Shown: positions 44,149 through 53,231 of the stretch, one piece after another
How the letters are laid out: the number at the start of each line of letters is the position of its first letter
How positions within the stretch are numbered: the stretch's first letter is position 1
Assembly (NCBI RefSeq): GCF_024362405.1
Contig: NZ_CP101455.1
Location: 62,001 to 126,000, forward strand
Direction: 5' to 3'
DNA length: 64,000 nucleotides
From: Halorarius litoreus
GTDB taxonomy: Archaea; Halobacteriota; Halobacteria; Halobacteriales; Haloarculaceae
Position numbers and translations under genes: made by a program
Notes under the pieces: model-generated
Seen by the model: the letters and a program-made list of their open reading frames with translations, nothing else
The model's database searches: none
What the model was told of the DNA's origin: nothing

Positions 44149-47100
44149 GTACCTTCGCGTGACGCCAACCTCCGAACGGCTCAATCCGGAGCGTCTGCCG
44201 CAGGCACTGGAGAGCCTCCACAAACTGACCTCAACGGACTCGACAGGGCTAGCTGACAAACTCAATCCGCTACATAGCGACACACCGCTACGCTTCGAAT
44301 TCCTCGCGCTGAGCGAGGGGAAAGATGACCCCGTCGAATTCTACTACGGTGCCGATGACCATCTGGATACCCTTGAGAAGCGGCTCCAGTCGGTCTATCC
44401 CGAGACGTTCGACATCGAGCGTACCGAGGTCGACGTCGCATCCCGACTCGTGCAGCCTGTCGAATTCGACCGAGAGACATTCGTCGAGCAGTATAACTCG
44501 GGCGGGCTCAGGTATGAGTTCGGCCCTGACGAGCAATACGAACGTGGCACTGACGACAACAAACAAGCGGGGCCAGCAGACGCCGAATCAGTCGCGGATG
44601 GAGGAACGGTCGGCGACCAGTCTCCCGACCACTTCATCGAGATTGGTGATACTGCCCTCGAACTCGCCCCACCAGATGCGATTCCCGAGGATGAGCCACT
44701 CACGACGCTTGCCAAACCAACGGTAACATCGGAGGGGAGGATACTCGCCCGGCCAGCGACCGAATCTGTCTCCCCACTCGGCGTGCGGTGGCAGGGGTCG
44801 GCGACTCGGAAGCAGGACTGGATGACCTCACTCTCGCCATTTACTGCCGACGACGAAGCAGAACTCCCCGCGGTCGATCAGCCAGGGGGTGCGCTCGCGT
44901 CGCTCGTCGACCACCTGATGGAGGCGACAGCACCAGTAGCGTTCCAAGTCGTCTTCCAACGACGCGAGAGCTGGCAGTCCGATGCCGACCTTCGCAAAGA
45001 AGATGTCATCGACGGACGGGACACACTCGCCCAGGAGATTATTGGCTCCCTTTTCGAACTCGACGATCGGTCGGAGAGTCGGGACAGAAACCAGCTGAGC
45101 GACGCGGTTGCAAAACGTGTCGCAGCAATCGAGGCGACAAATCCGAAGCGGTCGTTCACCGCGAACATCCGCGCAGTCGGGATTCCATCTGATAGTGACG
45201 GTCGCGATGATCTCGATGAGCGGATGCAATCACTGGTCCCGGTATTCGACCCGCTTGACGGGCCGTACTATGAGGTTACAGCCGAACGAATACGTGACAG
45301 TGGCTTCCGGGCAGCCACGAAAGAACGGAACGCACGAGCGGCGCTGCAGCGGCTCTTGGATCGTGAGATCACGACCGGTCGTGGGACGACCCGACCGGAG
45401 TTTGTCCTGAGTGGTCGAGAACTCGCGCACTTCGTCCTCGTCCCCTCCTCAGAACAGCTTACTGTCGAGGGGACACGTGGGACGCGTGCGGAACAGCAGA
45501 GTCGGAATCCGCTGCCCCGTCCGCACCAGGACCTCATGCGTGAATTCCGAGACGGGATGGCAATCGGATATGCCCTCGACGACACCGGCGAGGCCGAAGA
45601 CGTGCCGACACACATTCCACCCGGACTGTTGCCCACTCATTACGGCCGGTTCGGAACAACCGGCTCTGGGAAATCGAAAGCCCTCATCAACGATATGCTG
45701 TCGCTGTACGACAACACCGAGGGGCCGACGATCCTCATCATCCCAAAGAACGACGATATGGCCCAGAATTATATGCGAGCTCACGCGCGTCGGTTCGGAA
45801 TGGCCGACCTCGAAAAAAACGTCGTCCACTTCCCGATTCCGGACGTCCTCCCCGGGTTCTCGTTTTTCGATCTCGAACCGTCGATGGAGAGCGGACGGCG
45901 CCGCGAAGACGCCGTCCAACGGAAGGCCGACCACTACGAAGAGATTTTGAAGCTCGTGATGGGAACCGACCGCTACGAGCGGGCGACTGTGGCTCCGACC
46001 CTCATCAAGACGCTCATCAAGGCACTGTTCGACGAGGAATACGGCCGTGAGAACGGGCTCTACCGAGCGTCGACGGACTACTTCGCCCACCGACAGCTCG
46101 AACACGTCCTCGACCAGCTCTGGGAGGCCGGGCCACCGAACGAGAACATCGGCGACGCCCCACGATCGAGCGACGAGGAAGTCACCCGGACGATTCGACG
46201 GCAGCTCCAGTTAGATCCAAACACCTTCGCGAACGTGATGGGTGGTGTCGGAAACCGCCTTGCGTACATTTCACAGGATACACACCTACGGCAGATCTTC
46301 AACAATACCGAGAACCAGTTCGACTTTCGGGATGTCCTCGACGAGGATACGGTCATCCTCTTCGACCTCGGAGACCTCCGCGACGACGCTGCCCGGATCA
46401 TGACCGGTGTGATCCTGACCAATCTCGATGCAGCTCTCAAGGACCGCAAACAGGCCCTCTCCCAGCACTCGGACGACTACGTCGTGAACTTGCTCGTCGA
46501 CGAGGCAGCGTCGGTCGTGGTCTCCGACATCATGAATGATCTCCTCGAGAAAGGCCGGGGATTCCGGCTCTCTGTTGGCCTGTCGATGCAGTTCCCCGAA
46601 CAGATGGAGGCTGAAGGTGGGCGGAAGATCTACCTGAATGCTCTGAACAACATCGGCAGTTCACTCATCGGGAAAATCAACGTCGACCGGGAACTGGCGC
46701 GAGCGATGGCCCACGAAGAGATGGACCCCGCGGATTTCGCCAATCGGATTCGTTCGTTGCCACGAGGGGAGTGGATCGCCAGCCTGCCAAGCCCGACGTT
46801 CGGTGAAACGGGGCCGTATCCGTTCAGTGTCGAACCACTCCCGATTCCACCGGGCCACCCCGAGAGCGAATCCCCGCTCACAGAGCGTGAAGAGGGGCAG
46901 TTCACTGAGACACTCTCCTCGATGCACGAGGACATCAATGACGAACACGGCGTGCCGGCCGCAACAGACGCCTCAACAACGAGAACACCGACCGACGGAC
47001 ACGGGGTGCTCGATATCGGGAGCGATGACCTGGACGTCGCGATTGCGACGGTGGTCCGGAGTCTGCAGCTTCGAGAGGAGTGCCGCGAGGAGAACGGCTG

Positions 47101-48451
47101 GGTGGCCGTTGAAGCAGTTGACGACGAACTCAGACGACTCTTCGACGACGTCGACGCCGAGCCGCCATCGTATGATGCACTCGCGGACATTCGAGAACGA
47201 TCACGATACCTCGATACGACCGTCGATATCGACGCCGACGAGCTCCGCATCCGGCTCACTGAAGCCGGAGAGGATGTCTCGACACCCGATACTGGTAGCG
47301 TGCAGGCCGCTGGTGGGAGTGCCCACGACGCAGCACTCCTCCAGATCGAAGAAGAGCTCACCGCACTCGGTTTCACCGTCTCGATCCTCGCACAGGATGG
47401 CAGCGAAAAACCTGACGCGAGGGCGAGCCACCCCGACGTTGCCGATCGATTCGCCATCGAAGTCGAAACGACGACACCCGAGAATCCCGCGAAAGTGCTC
47501 ACGAATCTCCGGAAAGCCCAAGAAGCAGGGGATATCCCGCTGTTTGTCGTTCGACCAGGAAACGACGAAACTGAGTGGGCCAAGCGCGTTGACGGCATTC
47601 TCACACCACCCGTTCGTACCCTCCAGAATGGTGAGACACGGTTCTACACGACTGACTCGAATCTCACGTTCAACGGCGGGGCAACCGAAGAAGGTGGAGT
47701 GACTGCCGTCCGCCCGGCGACCGATGACGAGAACGGGACCCAGAATATCTGGCAGCGTGATGGCGACGAGATCGTCCTTCGTGATGCCAGCGAGACGGAA
47801 CACATCCGCCTCCCATCGCTTGAAAAACTCTCGAAAGATCGTGTTCCGGCCATCTACAGCTACGACCACGCTGCCGACGAGTACGTCGTTTATGAGCATG
47901 GTGAGCAACACATCTACGAGACGAAATCGGCGTTCGAGGATGACTGGGTGCGTGTCAAGAAGCCATTCGTCCCCGAAGCCGACCTCCCCGTCCCAGACTA
48001 CACACGTTCGACGTACGGCATCCTTATCCTTCACGATGAGGCGAAATCGGTCGTGTATGAAGACGGTGAGAAGCGGCCACTCTCGGCAATCACTGACGGG
48101 GCATTCCGTCCCGCATCGCCTGAATCAGCGGCCGCTGACGAACCACCCAGTCAGACCGACCAGGCCGATGAGACAGTCGAGGAAGACCAATCGCCACCGT
48201 CGTTCGAAGCGTTTGTCGACGAATATCTTGCCGAAGATGCGGATGGAGCCGTGCCGAAAGATGATGTATTCGGTCTCTACAACGACTGGGCAGAGGCACA
48301 CGGCATCGACGATCCGCTGAATAAGAGTTGGTTCACCCGGAAGCTCAACACCCACATCAAGGTGGATTCCACGAAGAAGCGAATCGGCGGGGAACCCGTC
48401 CCGCATTACACTGGTGTCCGTATCCGGTCTGAAGAGGACTTTCAGTCATGA
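44141..48451 (+). CDS. Giant VirD4/HerA-like ATPase with nuclease-like and D5-type winged-helix domains
   Basis: A 1,436-residue protein from the ATG at 44141, overlapping the VirB4 gene by 8 bases. The N-terminal 450 residues have no domain I can name. The ATPase has Walker A GTTGSGKSK (near 505) and Walker B LLVDEAASVV (near 780), followed by GRGFRLSVGLSMQFPEQ, like coupling proteins. Residues 1060-1140 (DGSEKPDARASHP...RFAIEVETTTPENPAKVL) look like a PD-(D/E)xK-type nuclease fold with ExE in place of ExK. The last 80 residues (AFVDEYLAED...VFGLYNDWAEAHGIDDPLNKSWFTRKL) match a D5/P4-primase winged helix. Such a fusion links DNA coupling, cleavage and replication. Activity is inferred. Confidence 0.75.
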   Translation: MREYLRVTPTSERLNPERLPQALESLHKLTSTDSTGLADKLNPLHSDTPLRFEFLALSEGKDDPVEFYYGADDHLDTLEKRLQSVYPETFDIERTEVDVASRLVQPVEFDRETFVEQYNSGGLRYEFGPDEQYERGTDDNKQAGPADAESVADGGTVGDQSPDHFIEIGDTALELAPPDAIPEDEPLTTLAKPTVTSEGRILARPATESVSPLGVRWQGSATRKQDWMTSLSPFTADDEAELPAVDQPGGALASLVDHLMEATAPVAFQVVFQRRESWQSDADLRKEDVIDGRDTLAQEIIGSLFELDDRSESRDRNQLSDAVAKRVAAIEATNPKRSFTANIRAVGIPSDSDGRDDLDERMQSLVPVFDPLDGPYYEVTAERIRDSGFRAATKERNARAALQRLLDREITTGRGTTRPEFVLSGRELAHFVLVPSSEQLTVEGTRGTRAEQQSRNPLPRPHQDLMREFRDGMAIGYALDDTGEAEDVPTHIPPGLLPTHYGRFGTTGSGKSKALINDMLSLYDNTEGPTILIIPKNDDMAQNYMRAHARRFGMADLEKNVVHFPIPDVLPGFSFFDLEPSMESGRRREDAVQRKADHYEEILKLVMGTDRYERATVAPTLIKTLIKALFDEEYGRENGLYRASTDYFAHRQLEHVLDQLWEAGPPNENIGDAPRSSDEEVTRTIRRQLQLDPNTFANVMGGVGNRLAYISQDTHLRQIFNNTENQFDFRDVLDEDTVILFDLGDLRDDAARIMTGVILTNLDAALKDRKQALSQHSDDYVVNLLVDEAASVVVSDIMNDLLEKGRGFRLSVGLSMQFPEQMEAEGGRKIYLNALNNIGSSLIGKINVDRELARAMAHEEMDPADFANRIRSLPRGEWIASLPSPTFGETGPYPFSVEPLPIPPGHPESESPLTEREEGQFTETLSSMHEDINDEHGVPAATDASTTRTPTDGHGVLDIGSDDLDVAIATVVRSLQLREECREENGWVAVEAVDDELRRLFDDVDAEPPSYDALADIRERSRYLDTTVDIDADELRIRLTEAGEDVSTPDTGSVQAAGGSAHDAALLQIEEELTALGFTVSILAQDGSEKPDARASHPDVADRFAIEVETTTPENPAKVLTNLRKAQEAGDIPLFVVRPGNDETEWAKRVDGILTPPVRTLQNGETRFYTTDSNLTFNGGATEEGGVTAVRPATDDENGTQNIWQRDGDEIVLRDASETEHIRLPSLEKLSKDRVPAIYSYDHAADEYVVYEHGEQHIYETKSAFEDDWVRVKKPFVPEADLPVPDYTRSTYGILILHDEAKSVVYEDGEKRPLSAITDGAFRPASPESAAADEPPSQTDQADETVEEDQSPPSFEAFVDEYLAEDADGAVPKDDVFGLYNDWAEAHGIDDPLNKSWFTRKLNTHIKVDSTKKRIGGEPVPHYTGVRIRSEEDFQS

Positions 48452-48501
48452 AACGGACGTACACGGTCCAATTCCCAGTTTCATCGCGATTTCTCGGGAG
48501 C

Positions 48502-48679
48502 TGTTCCACCCAGACAGAATCATGACCTCATCCAATCAAACTCGCAGGTCGGAAATCACCCGACTGCGGCATGTTCCACCCAAATCTTCAATGGGTGGAA
48601 CAGCTACGAAACGGCCGAAATGGGTGGAACACTCTCACGTCCAGCGATTTTTAACCTGCTATGGCGGGTGTTCTACCCA
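48502..48679. repeat. Five iteron-like copies of TGTTCCACCCA
   Basis: Forward copies at 48502-48512 and 48572-48582, inverted copies at 48592-48602 and 48621-48631, and a fifth forward copy at 48669-48679 (one mismatch). Copies two and three form a perfect inverted repeat with a 9-base loop. They fill the 351-base non-coding gap between the giant ATPase and PrimPol genes; no other gene is visible there. Iterons of this kind bind plasmid initiators, so this is a candidate replication origin or operator cluster. Confidence 0.75.
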
Positions 48680-48759
48680 ACAACCAACTAGGATAGAACG
48701 GGGGGTCCCCGTTGGGACCAAGGGGTTGGATCGAGACGTAACGCAGAGAGCGTTCTGTG

Positions 48760-48774
48760 CTGGCTCAGAGCCAG
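48760..48774. promoter_or_regulatory. 15-bp palindrome before the PrimPol gene
   Basis: CTGGCTC-A-GAGCCAG is a perfect palindrome 28 bases upstream of the PrimPol ATG, between the iterons and the gene. It may be part of the origin or an autorepressor site. Confidence 0.45.
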
Positions 48775-48802
48775 TGAGAGCCATGCGAGGTCCTACGTGA
48801 GG

Positions 48803-50065
48803 ATGAGTGAACCTATTATCGACGAGGCGGAGGCGATTCCGGAGACGTTACGCGAACGCGACCAGTGGGTGTGCTGGCGCGAGGAGGAGCGAGACGGCAA
48901 ACCGACGAAGATTCCGGTGACGCCAGGGGCTGGGGGGTTCGCGTCAGCAACAGAGTCGGAGACCTGGGCGAGTTTCGAGGCAGCACTCGACTACAGCGAG
49001 ACAGAGCACGCCGATGGTATTGGGTTCGTGTTTACTGACGACGACTCCATCGTCGGCATCGATCTGGACGACTGCCTTGATCCCGAGACAGATGACGTCG
49101 ACGACGCAGCGCTGGACATCATCGAACGGCTCGACTCCTATACGGAGGTGTCACCATCCGGCACCGGCTATCACGTCCTGATCACTGGCGCACTCCCCGA
49201 GGGGCGGAACCGGCGCGGGAGCGTCGAATTGTACGACACGGCACGCTTTTTCACCGTCACTGGCGACCACGTCGAGTGGACACCAACGCGCGTTGCACGC
49301 CGGCAGGACGCGCTCACAGCGATTCACCGTGAGTACGTCCAGGACACAGAGCGTGACACAGCCTCCGAGTCCGAACAGCGTGATGGCACTGACGCCCGGT
49401 CACCGACGACCGACGCAGCCGACGTCGACGTCGACCTCGAAGACGAGGACCTCCTCGAAAAAGCGCGAAACGCATCGAACGGCGAGAAGTTCGAGCGGCT
49501 CTGGAACGGGAATACGGTCGGCTACGACAGTCAGTCCGAGGCCGACATGGCGCTGTGCTGTTTGCTGGCGTTCTGGACCGGTGGTGACCGGACCCAAATG
49601 GAGCAGCTGTTCCGCCAGTCGGGATTGATGCGGGAGAAGTGGGACGAGGTCCACTACGCTGACGGGTCGACGTACGGCGAGAAGACCATCGAGCGAGCGA
49701 TTGCGACCACGTCGGAGTTCTACGACCCGGACGCCGGCGGCGATACCGAAGATCCCCACGGCACACCTGACTGGGTCGCAACTGGCGGGACGCCTGACGA
49801 CGCAGACCGGAGTCGTGCGTATCTGGCGGAGAAAAACCGCTTGTTGAGCGAGCGCGTCGACGAACTTGAGGCAGCACTCGAACAGAAGACTGAGCGGATC
49901 GAGAGCCTCGAAGCAGAAATTGAGCGACTCACCAACGAACTCGCGGCCCGTGACCAGGAGACTCCGCAATACCACAAGGAAGACTCCGGTACGGGGGACG
50001 AGACCGGTGATGATCCAGAGCCAGCCTCGCTGGTAAGTCGATTCTTCGGTGGTCGGTCCGAGTAG
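48803..50065 (+). CDS. Primase-polymerase (NrS-1 polymerase family), plasmid replication protein
   Basis: A 420-residue protein. I chose the ATG at 48803 over a GTG two codons earlier. Residues 15-165 are an archaeo-eukaryotic primase (AEP) fold with motif I GIDLDDC (near 86), motif II SGTGYHVLI (near 120) and motif III ELYDTARFFTV (near 142), supplying the metal-binding Asp and the nucleotide-binding His. Residues 205-310 match the helix-bundle domain after NrS-1 polymerases (LWNGNTVGYDSQSEADMALCCLLAFWTGGD). A coiled coil and charged tail follow. It probably primes plasmid replication, perhaps with the D5-type domain of the protein upstream. Confidence 0.82.
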   Translation: MSEPIIDEAEAIPETLRERDQWVCWREEERDGKPTKIPVTPGAGGFASATESETWASFEAALDYSETEHADGIGFVFTDDDSIVGIDLDDCLDPETDDVDDAALDIIERLDSYTEVSPSGTGYHVLITGALPEGRNRRGSVELYDTARFFTVTGDHVEWTPTRVARRQDALTAIHREYVQDTERDTASESEQRDGTDARSPTTDAADVDVDLEDEDLLEKARNASNGEKFERLWNGNTVGYDSQSEADMALCCLLAFWTGGDRTQMEQLFRQSGLMREKWDEVHYADGSTYGEKTIERAIATTSEFYDPDAGGDTEDPHGTPDWVATGGTPDDADRSRAYLAEKNRLLSERVDELEAALEQKTERIESLEAEIERLTNELAARDQETPQYHKEDSGTGDETGDDPEPASLVSRFFGGRSE

Positions 50066-50185
50066 TGTCGCCGCTTCACCGCCATCCGGGAAGGTCTCTC
50101 TCGGGCGTTCCAAGGTGTCATAGAACGAGTACCACACCAATCTTCTGACTTCCCCAATCGCCCAATGTACAGAATGCTTTCGCAA

Positions 50186-50704
50186 TTAGTCCGAACAAGT
50201 CAGATTTGGATTGGAGTTGGCGAACTGGCCATTCGGATTCTCGGTAAATAGCCAGACATGGAGTCCATAGTGTCTGGGCTGGTCTGAATAATGGCCCTCC
50301 ATCGGTCCACGAAAGGTTCGTCGGTCGTCACCAGCAAAGAGTGCAGGCGGATCCTCGACGTCACTCGTAGGGACGAACCATTCAGCTCCTCTCAGTTCGT
50401 ACTGTTCAGTGTCTGTTCGTTCATAGAAGAGTACATTTGGCATATCGTAGGAAACCTGGGGAACATTCTCTTTTACGAATGGGGTACCCAATCCCCCGAT
50501 ACAGGTGTCGATATTTTGATACCCATCGTCTATTGCCTTCTCGTGGTCCTTGTATTTCTCCAGCTTGAGCTTCGCGTCGTTGACCCCCGCTCCCGAGCCA
50601 CTCTGTCCGGAGCCACCATCAGTCGAGTCATCCGGTTGGCCGAGACACCCCGCCCCCAAGACGAAAAGTGGTGCCGACACAGAGAGAAGCTGCCGTCTAT
50701 TCAT
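50186..50704 (-). CDS. Hypothetical lipoprotein
   Basis: A 172-residue exported protein from the ATG at 50704: MNRRQLLSVSAPLFVLGAGCLG is a Tat-like signal with a lipobox Cys, then a Ser/Gly-rich linker, then a mature domain with conserved-looking AEWFVPTSDVED, Trp residues (HVWLFTENPNG) and a final NLTCSD. Two Cys (IDTCIG and LTCSD) may form a disulfide. No family recognised. It points back towards the PrimPol gene. Confidence 0.65.
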   Translation of the reverse strand: MNRRQLLSVSAPLFVLGAGCLGQPDDSTDGGSGQSGSGAGVNDAKLKLEKYKDHEKAIDDGYQNIDTCIGGLGTPFVKENVPQVSYDMPNVLFYERTDTEQYELRGAEWFVPTSDVEDPPALFAGDDRRTFRGPMEGHYSDQPRHYGLHVWLFTENPNGQFANSNPNLTCSD

Positions 50705-50916
50705 AACTAGTTCTGTCCTGCTTTGGACATAAAACTCCCCGAGTGTGAAAGAGACGTTTGAATGGATTTCCTGACCATCAGTGATCCCCACCAAATAGCT
50801 CTCTAAATAAGCAGATTCACTGAGCAGGAGATGCATCTCCAACGGTTCTGAAACCAACACCTTGTGAACTGTTTTATGACTCCTTATCTAGTGGTCTGGT
50901 TCCGCGAGCCAAAATT

Positions 50917-50960
50917 GTTAACCAACAAAACTCGGTGTAACACGCTGTTTGTTGGTTAAC
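50917..50960. promoter_or_regulatory. Dyad TTAACCAACA / TGTTGGTTAA, copy 2 of 3
   Basis: Here the arms extend to 13 bp: GTTAACCAACAAA (50917-50929) and TTTGTTGGTTAAC (50948-50960). It lies in the 358-base gap between the lipoprotein and the wHTH gene at 51063; I see nothing else clear in this gap. Confidence 0.7.
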
Positions 50961-51062
50961 TACGCTCAATCTCGCCGCAAAACGGGGGGTCCCGCAGGAT
51001 ACTCCAGTCAGGAAACTATTCCGCGAAGTAAGAACTATATCGTTCGCGCTGCAATTCTGAGT

Positions 51063-51596
51063 ATGTCCGAGACAGACGCCGCCGATGGGCCACCTCCCTT
51101 TGAGGATGCGTTCGCCAGCGACGACGTCGAACAACGCATCTACGGCACCATCCTGCAAACTCGCGAGCCGACGGCGGCGAGCGCGATCGCCGACAGCGCC
51201 GACTGTGACCCCAAGACCGTCCGGAAGTATCTGGGCTGGTTCGACGACCTCGGCATCGTCACCCGACACGATGGCCATCCAGCCACGTACGAACGCAATG
51301 ACGCGTACTTCGAGTGGCGACGCATCAACCAGCTCGCAGCCGACCACTCCGTCGAGGACCTGCAGAATCGCGTTCGTGAGCTGACGACGCGCATCACCGA
51401 GTATGAAGAGGCGTACGACGCCGCGTCACCGGCCGCTGTCGATGCTGTCGCCGCCGCGGAGGGCAGCGACGAGCGGACCATCGACAACGTGTACAGCGAC
51501 CTCGGCGACTGGGCGACCGCCCGCGAGGAGCGAGACCGCTACGAACGCGCCCGCCAGCAACGCACCGGTGGCGAACGCGAACAGGCATCCGGGTAG
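51063..51596 (+). CDS. Winged-helix protein, candidate antitoxin/regulator
   Basis: A 177-residue protein from the ATG at 51063 (MSETDAADGPPPFEDAF). The helix-turn-helix is RIYGTILQTREPTAASAIADSADCDPKTVRKYLGWFDDLGIVTRHDG. A predicted coiled coil follows (VEDLQNRVRELTTRITEYEEAYD), then a charged tail. It is the first gene of a pair with the TumE-like toxin candidate 8 bases downstream, and a dyad operator lies about 100 bases upstream. It may bind that dyad itself (autoregulation). Confidence 0.75.
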   Translation: MSETDAADGPPPFEDAFASDDVEQRIYGTILQTREPTAASAIADSADCDPKTVRKYLGWFDDLGIVTRHDGHPATYERNDAYFEWRRINQLAADHSVEDLQNRVRELTTRITEYEEAYDAASPAAVDAVAAAEGSDERTIDNVYSDLGDWATAREERDRYERARQQRTGGEREQASG

Positions 51597-51604
51597 CCCG
51601 CTCG

Positions 51605-52039
51605 ATGGTGCCACCGACAGGCGATGGCGGGAGCCCTGCCCCCATCGATCGTCCCATCCTCGAGTTCCTTCAGACGCGGCTCCAAGCGACGAGGCAGGTC
51701 TCCCACGCAGCCATCACGGATGCAAACGGCCATCTCGAGCTTCAGGTCGTCTTTGCATCGTCATACTACCCAGCGCCCGTCGACGACGCAACCCTGACTG
51801 TCCGCTGGTACATGAACGACGACTTCACAATCCACTATCGTGAGTTACATTCGGGGCACACCTGGGACTGCCGATGGGATCGGCATCCGAACCCCCACAA
51901 TACGCGCGACCACTTCCATCCCCCGCCCACCGCCCTCACGCCCGGTGACGATGATTCGTGGCCGACCGATCATCGTGATGTCCTGCAACTGGTCCTCGAC
52001 GAGATCGAAGAACGGATTGCAGCACTGTGGGACGACTAG
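51605..52039 (+). CDS. TumE-like (DUF6516) protein, candidate toxin
   Basis: A 144-residue protein whose core TVRWYMNDDFTIHYRELHSGHTWDCRWDRHPNPHNTRDHFHPP resembles the DUF6516/TumE family, whose members are the toxin half of type II toxin-antitoxin modules in which a paired HTH protein neutralises it. The WD...RWDRHP-x-H-x-DHFH pattern carries the conserved acids and His. GTG/ATG starts are close; 51605 is the first ATG in frame. Toxicity is inferred. Confidence 0.65.
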   Translation: MVPPTGDGGSPAPIDRPILEFLQTRLQATRQVSHAAITDANGHLELQVVFASSYYPAPVDDATLTVRWYMNDDFTIHYRELHSGHTWDCRWDRHPNPHNTRDHFHPPPTALTPGDDDSWPTDHRDVLQLVLDEIEERIAALWDD

Positions 52040-52166
52040 ACGACTCCCTCGCAGTGGCGTTTATCGCGCCGACCAAAGGGTGACGGCGCTCAGCCCGATG
52101 GGCACCACACGAGAGCCGCCGTGGTGTCCAGCCTGGTGTCAACTGAGCGCGGTCACAGGTGAATCC

Positions 52167-52655
52167 ATGTCTACGTTTAGTAACTCCGAGACAGCGAGTG
52201 CATCGCCGTCAGAAAACCACACGAGCCCACCCCGAGAGACCGAGGACACAGAGCCACAGACATCCTGGCCAGACGATACGAGCAGCGAGGATGGAACACC
52301 AACGCTCAGGATGGACCACTGTCCGGAGTGTGGGAACCGTCGCTTCGTCTCAAAACTCCTCGTGTACGAGGTCACCGGCTACGACGAGGGCGGCGAGCAA
52401 GAATTCCGCCGCCAGCATGTCCGTGCAGAGTTCGAATACACCTGCAGTGAGTGCCAGACGACACTCCGGACGCTTCCCGCAGAGCGCCGCGATTACTACG
52501 ACGAAGTCGCGGTCCTCGAAACGGAACGGCGGGCAGCCCTCCGTGATCAACTCCGCCAGCTGGGGAGGCGGGTTTGGCAGCGCCTTGCAGCGCGGACGAC
52601 GTGGCTGGCACTCGGACTCGTGACACTCGTGACCGGGCTCGTGATCACACTCTAA
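52167..52655 (+). CDS. Zinc-ribbon protein with a C-terminal membrane anchor
   Basis: A 162-residue protein from the ATG at 52167. It has a Ser/Glu-rich disordered start, a zinc ribbon with CPECGNRR and CSECQTT (two CxxC pairs), a charged helix (RRAALRDQLRQLGRRVWQRL) and a C-terminal helix (TTWLALGLVTLVTGLVITL). It could tether a regulator to the membrane. No family recognised. Confidence 0.65.
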   Translation: MSTFSNSETASASPSENHTSPPRETEDTEPQTSWPDDTSSEDGTPTLRMDHCPECGNRRFVSKLLVYEVTGYDEGGEQEFRRQHVRAEFEYTCSECQTTLRTLPAERRDYYDEVAVLETERRAALRDQLRQLGRRVWQRLAARTTWLALGLVTLVTGLVITL

Positions 52656-52718
52656 CAGACCGAAACGAGAACGCATCCTCGCTATGGAGCGTACTCTCCG
52701 TGCCGCAACGAGGACACA

Positions 52719-53231
52719 TCAGTCCGCAAGTGACTCGAGTTTCTGAATGATCTTCGCATAGACGTCAGGGGCGCAGTACCAGCCCTCGTCGATCATCGCA
52801 TCAATCACGGTTCGGGCATCGTCGACACTGAGCGTTCCCTCGCTAGCGAGTTTCAGTACAAGATATGCCGTCCCCCGGGTTGTGATTCCCTCGGCCGCTG
52901 CGACGTCACGGCCGTACGTCTCATCCATCACGGCCACGCCATCGTGGGTGTCGGCGCAGGCGAGAACAGCGACATCGGCGTCGCTGAGGTTGCTATTATC
53001 CTGGAGGCGGGTCAGCAGTGCGGTTGTCTCAACCGACAGGATATCAAACCTGTCGGCATCGACGCTGCGCTCGATGCGACGGGCGTCCGGATATCCCTGC
53101 TCGAGACCAGTTTCGACGACCTCCTCGTAGACGCGCTCCGGGAGTACACACGACGCTTCAAGATGCTGGACGAGCGCGAGACGGTCGACCTTCGCGAGGT
53201 AGATGAGCGGCGTGGCGTCGAAGACCCACAT
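52719..53231 (-). CDS. PIN-like nuclease toxin (DUF3368 type)
   Basis: A 170-residue PIN-domain protein. Conserved acids are visible: VFDATPLIYLAK (first Asp), LSDADVAVLACADTHDGVAVMDE (central acids). The DUF3368 type acts as an RNase toxin of VapC-like modules. It is immediately downstream of the antitoxin gene on the minus strand (adjacent bases 53231/53232). The C-terminal helical part ends in KIIQKLESLAD. Confidence 0.82.
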   Translation of the reverse strand: MWVFDATPLIYLAKVDRLALVQHLEASCVLPERVYEEVVETGLEQGYPDARRIERSVDADRFDILSVETTALLTRLQDNSNLSDADVAVLACADTHDGVAVMDETYGRDVAAAEGITTRGTAYLVLKLASEGTLSVDDARTVIDAMIDEGWYCAPDVYAKIIQKLESLAD

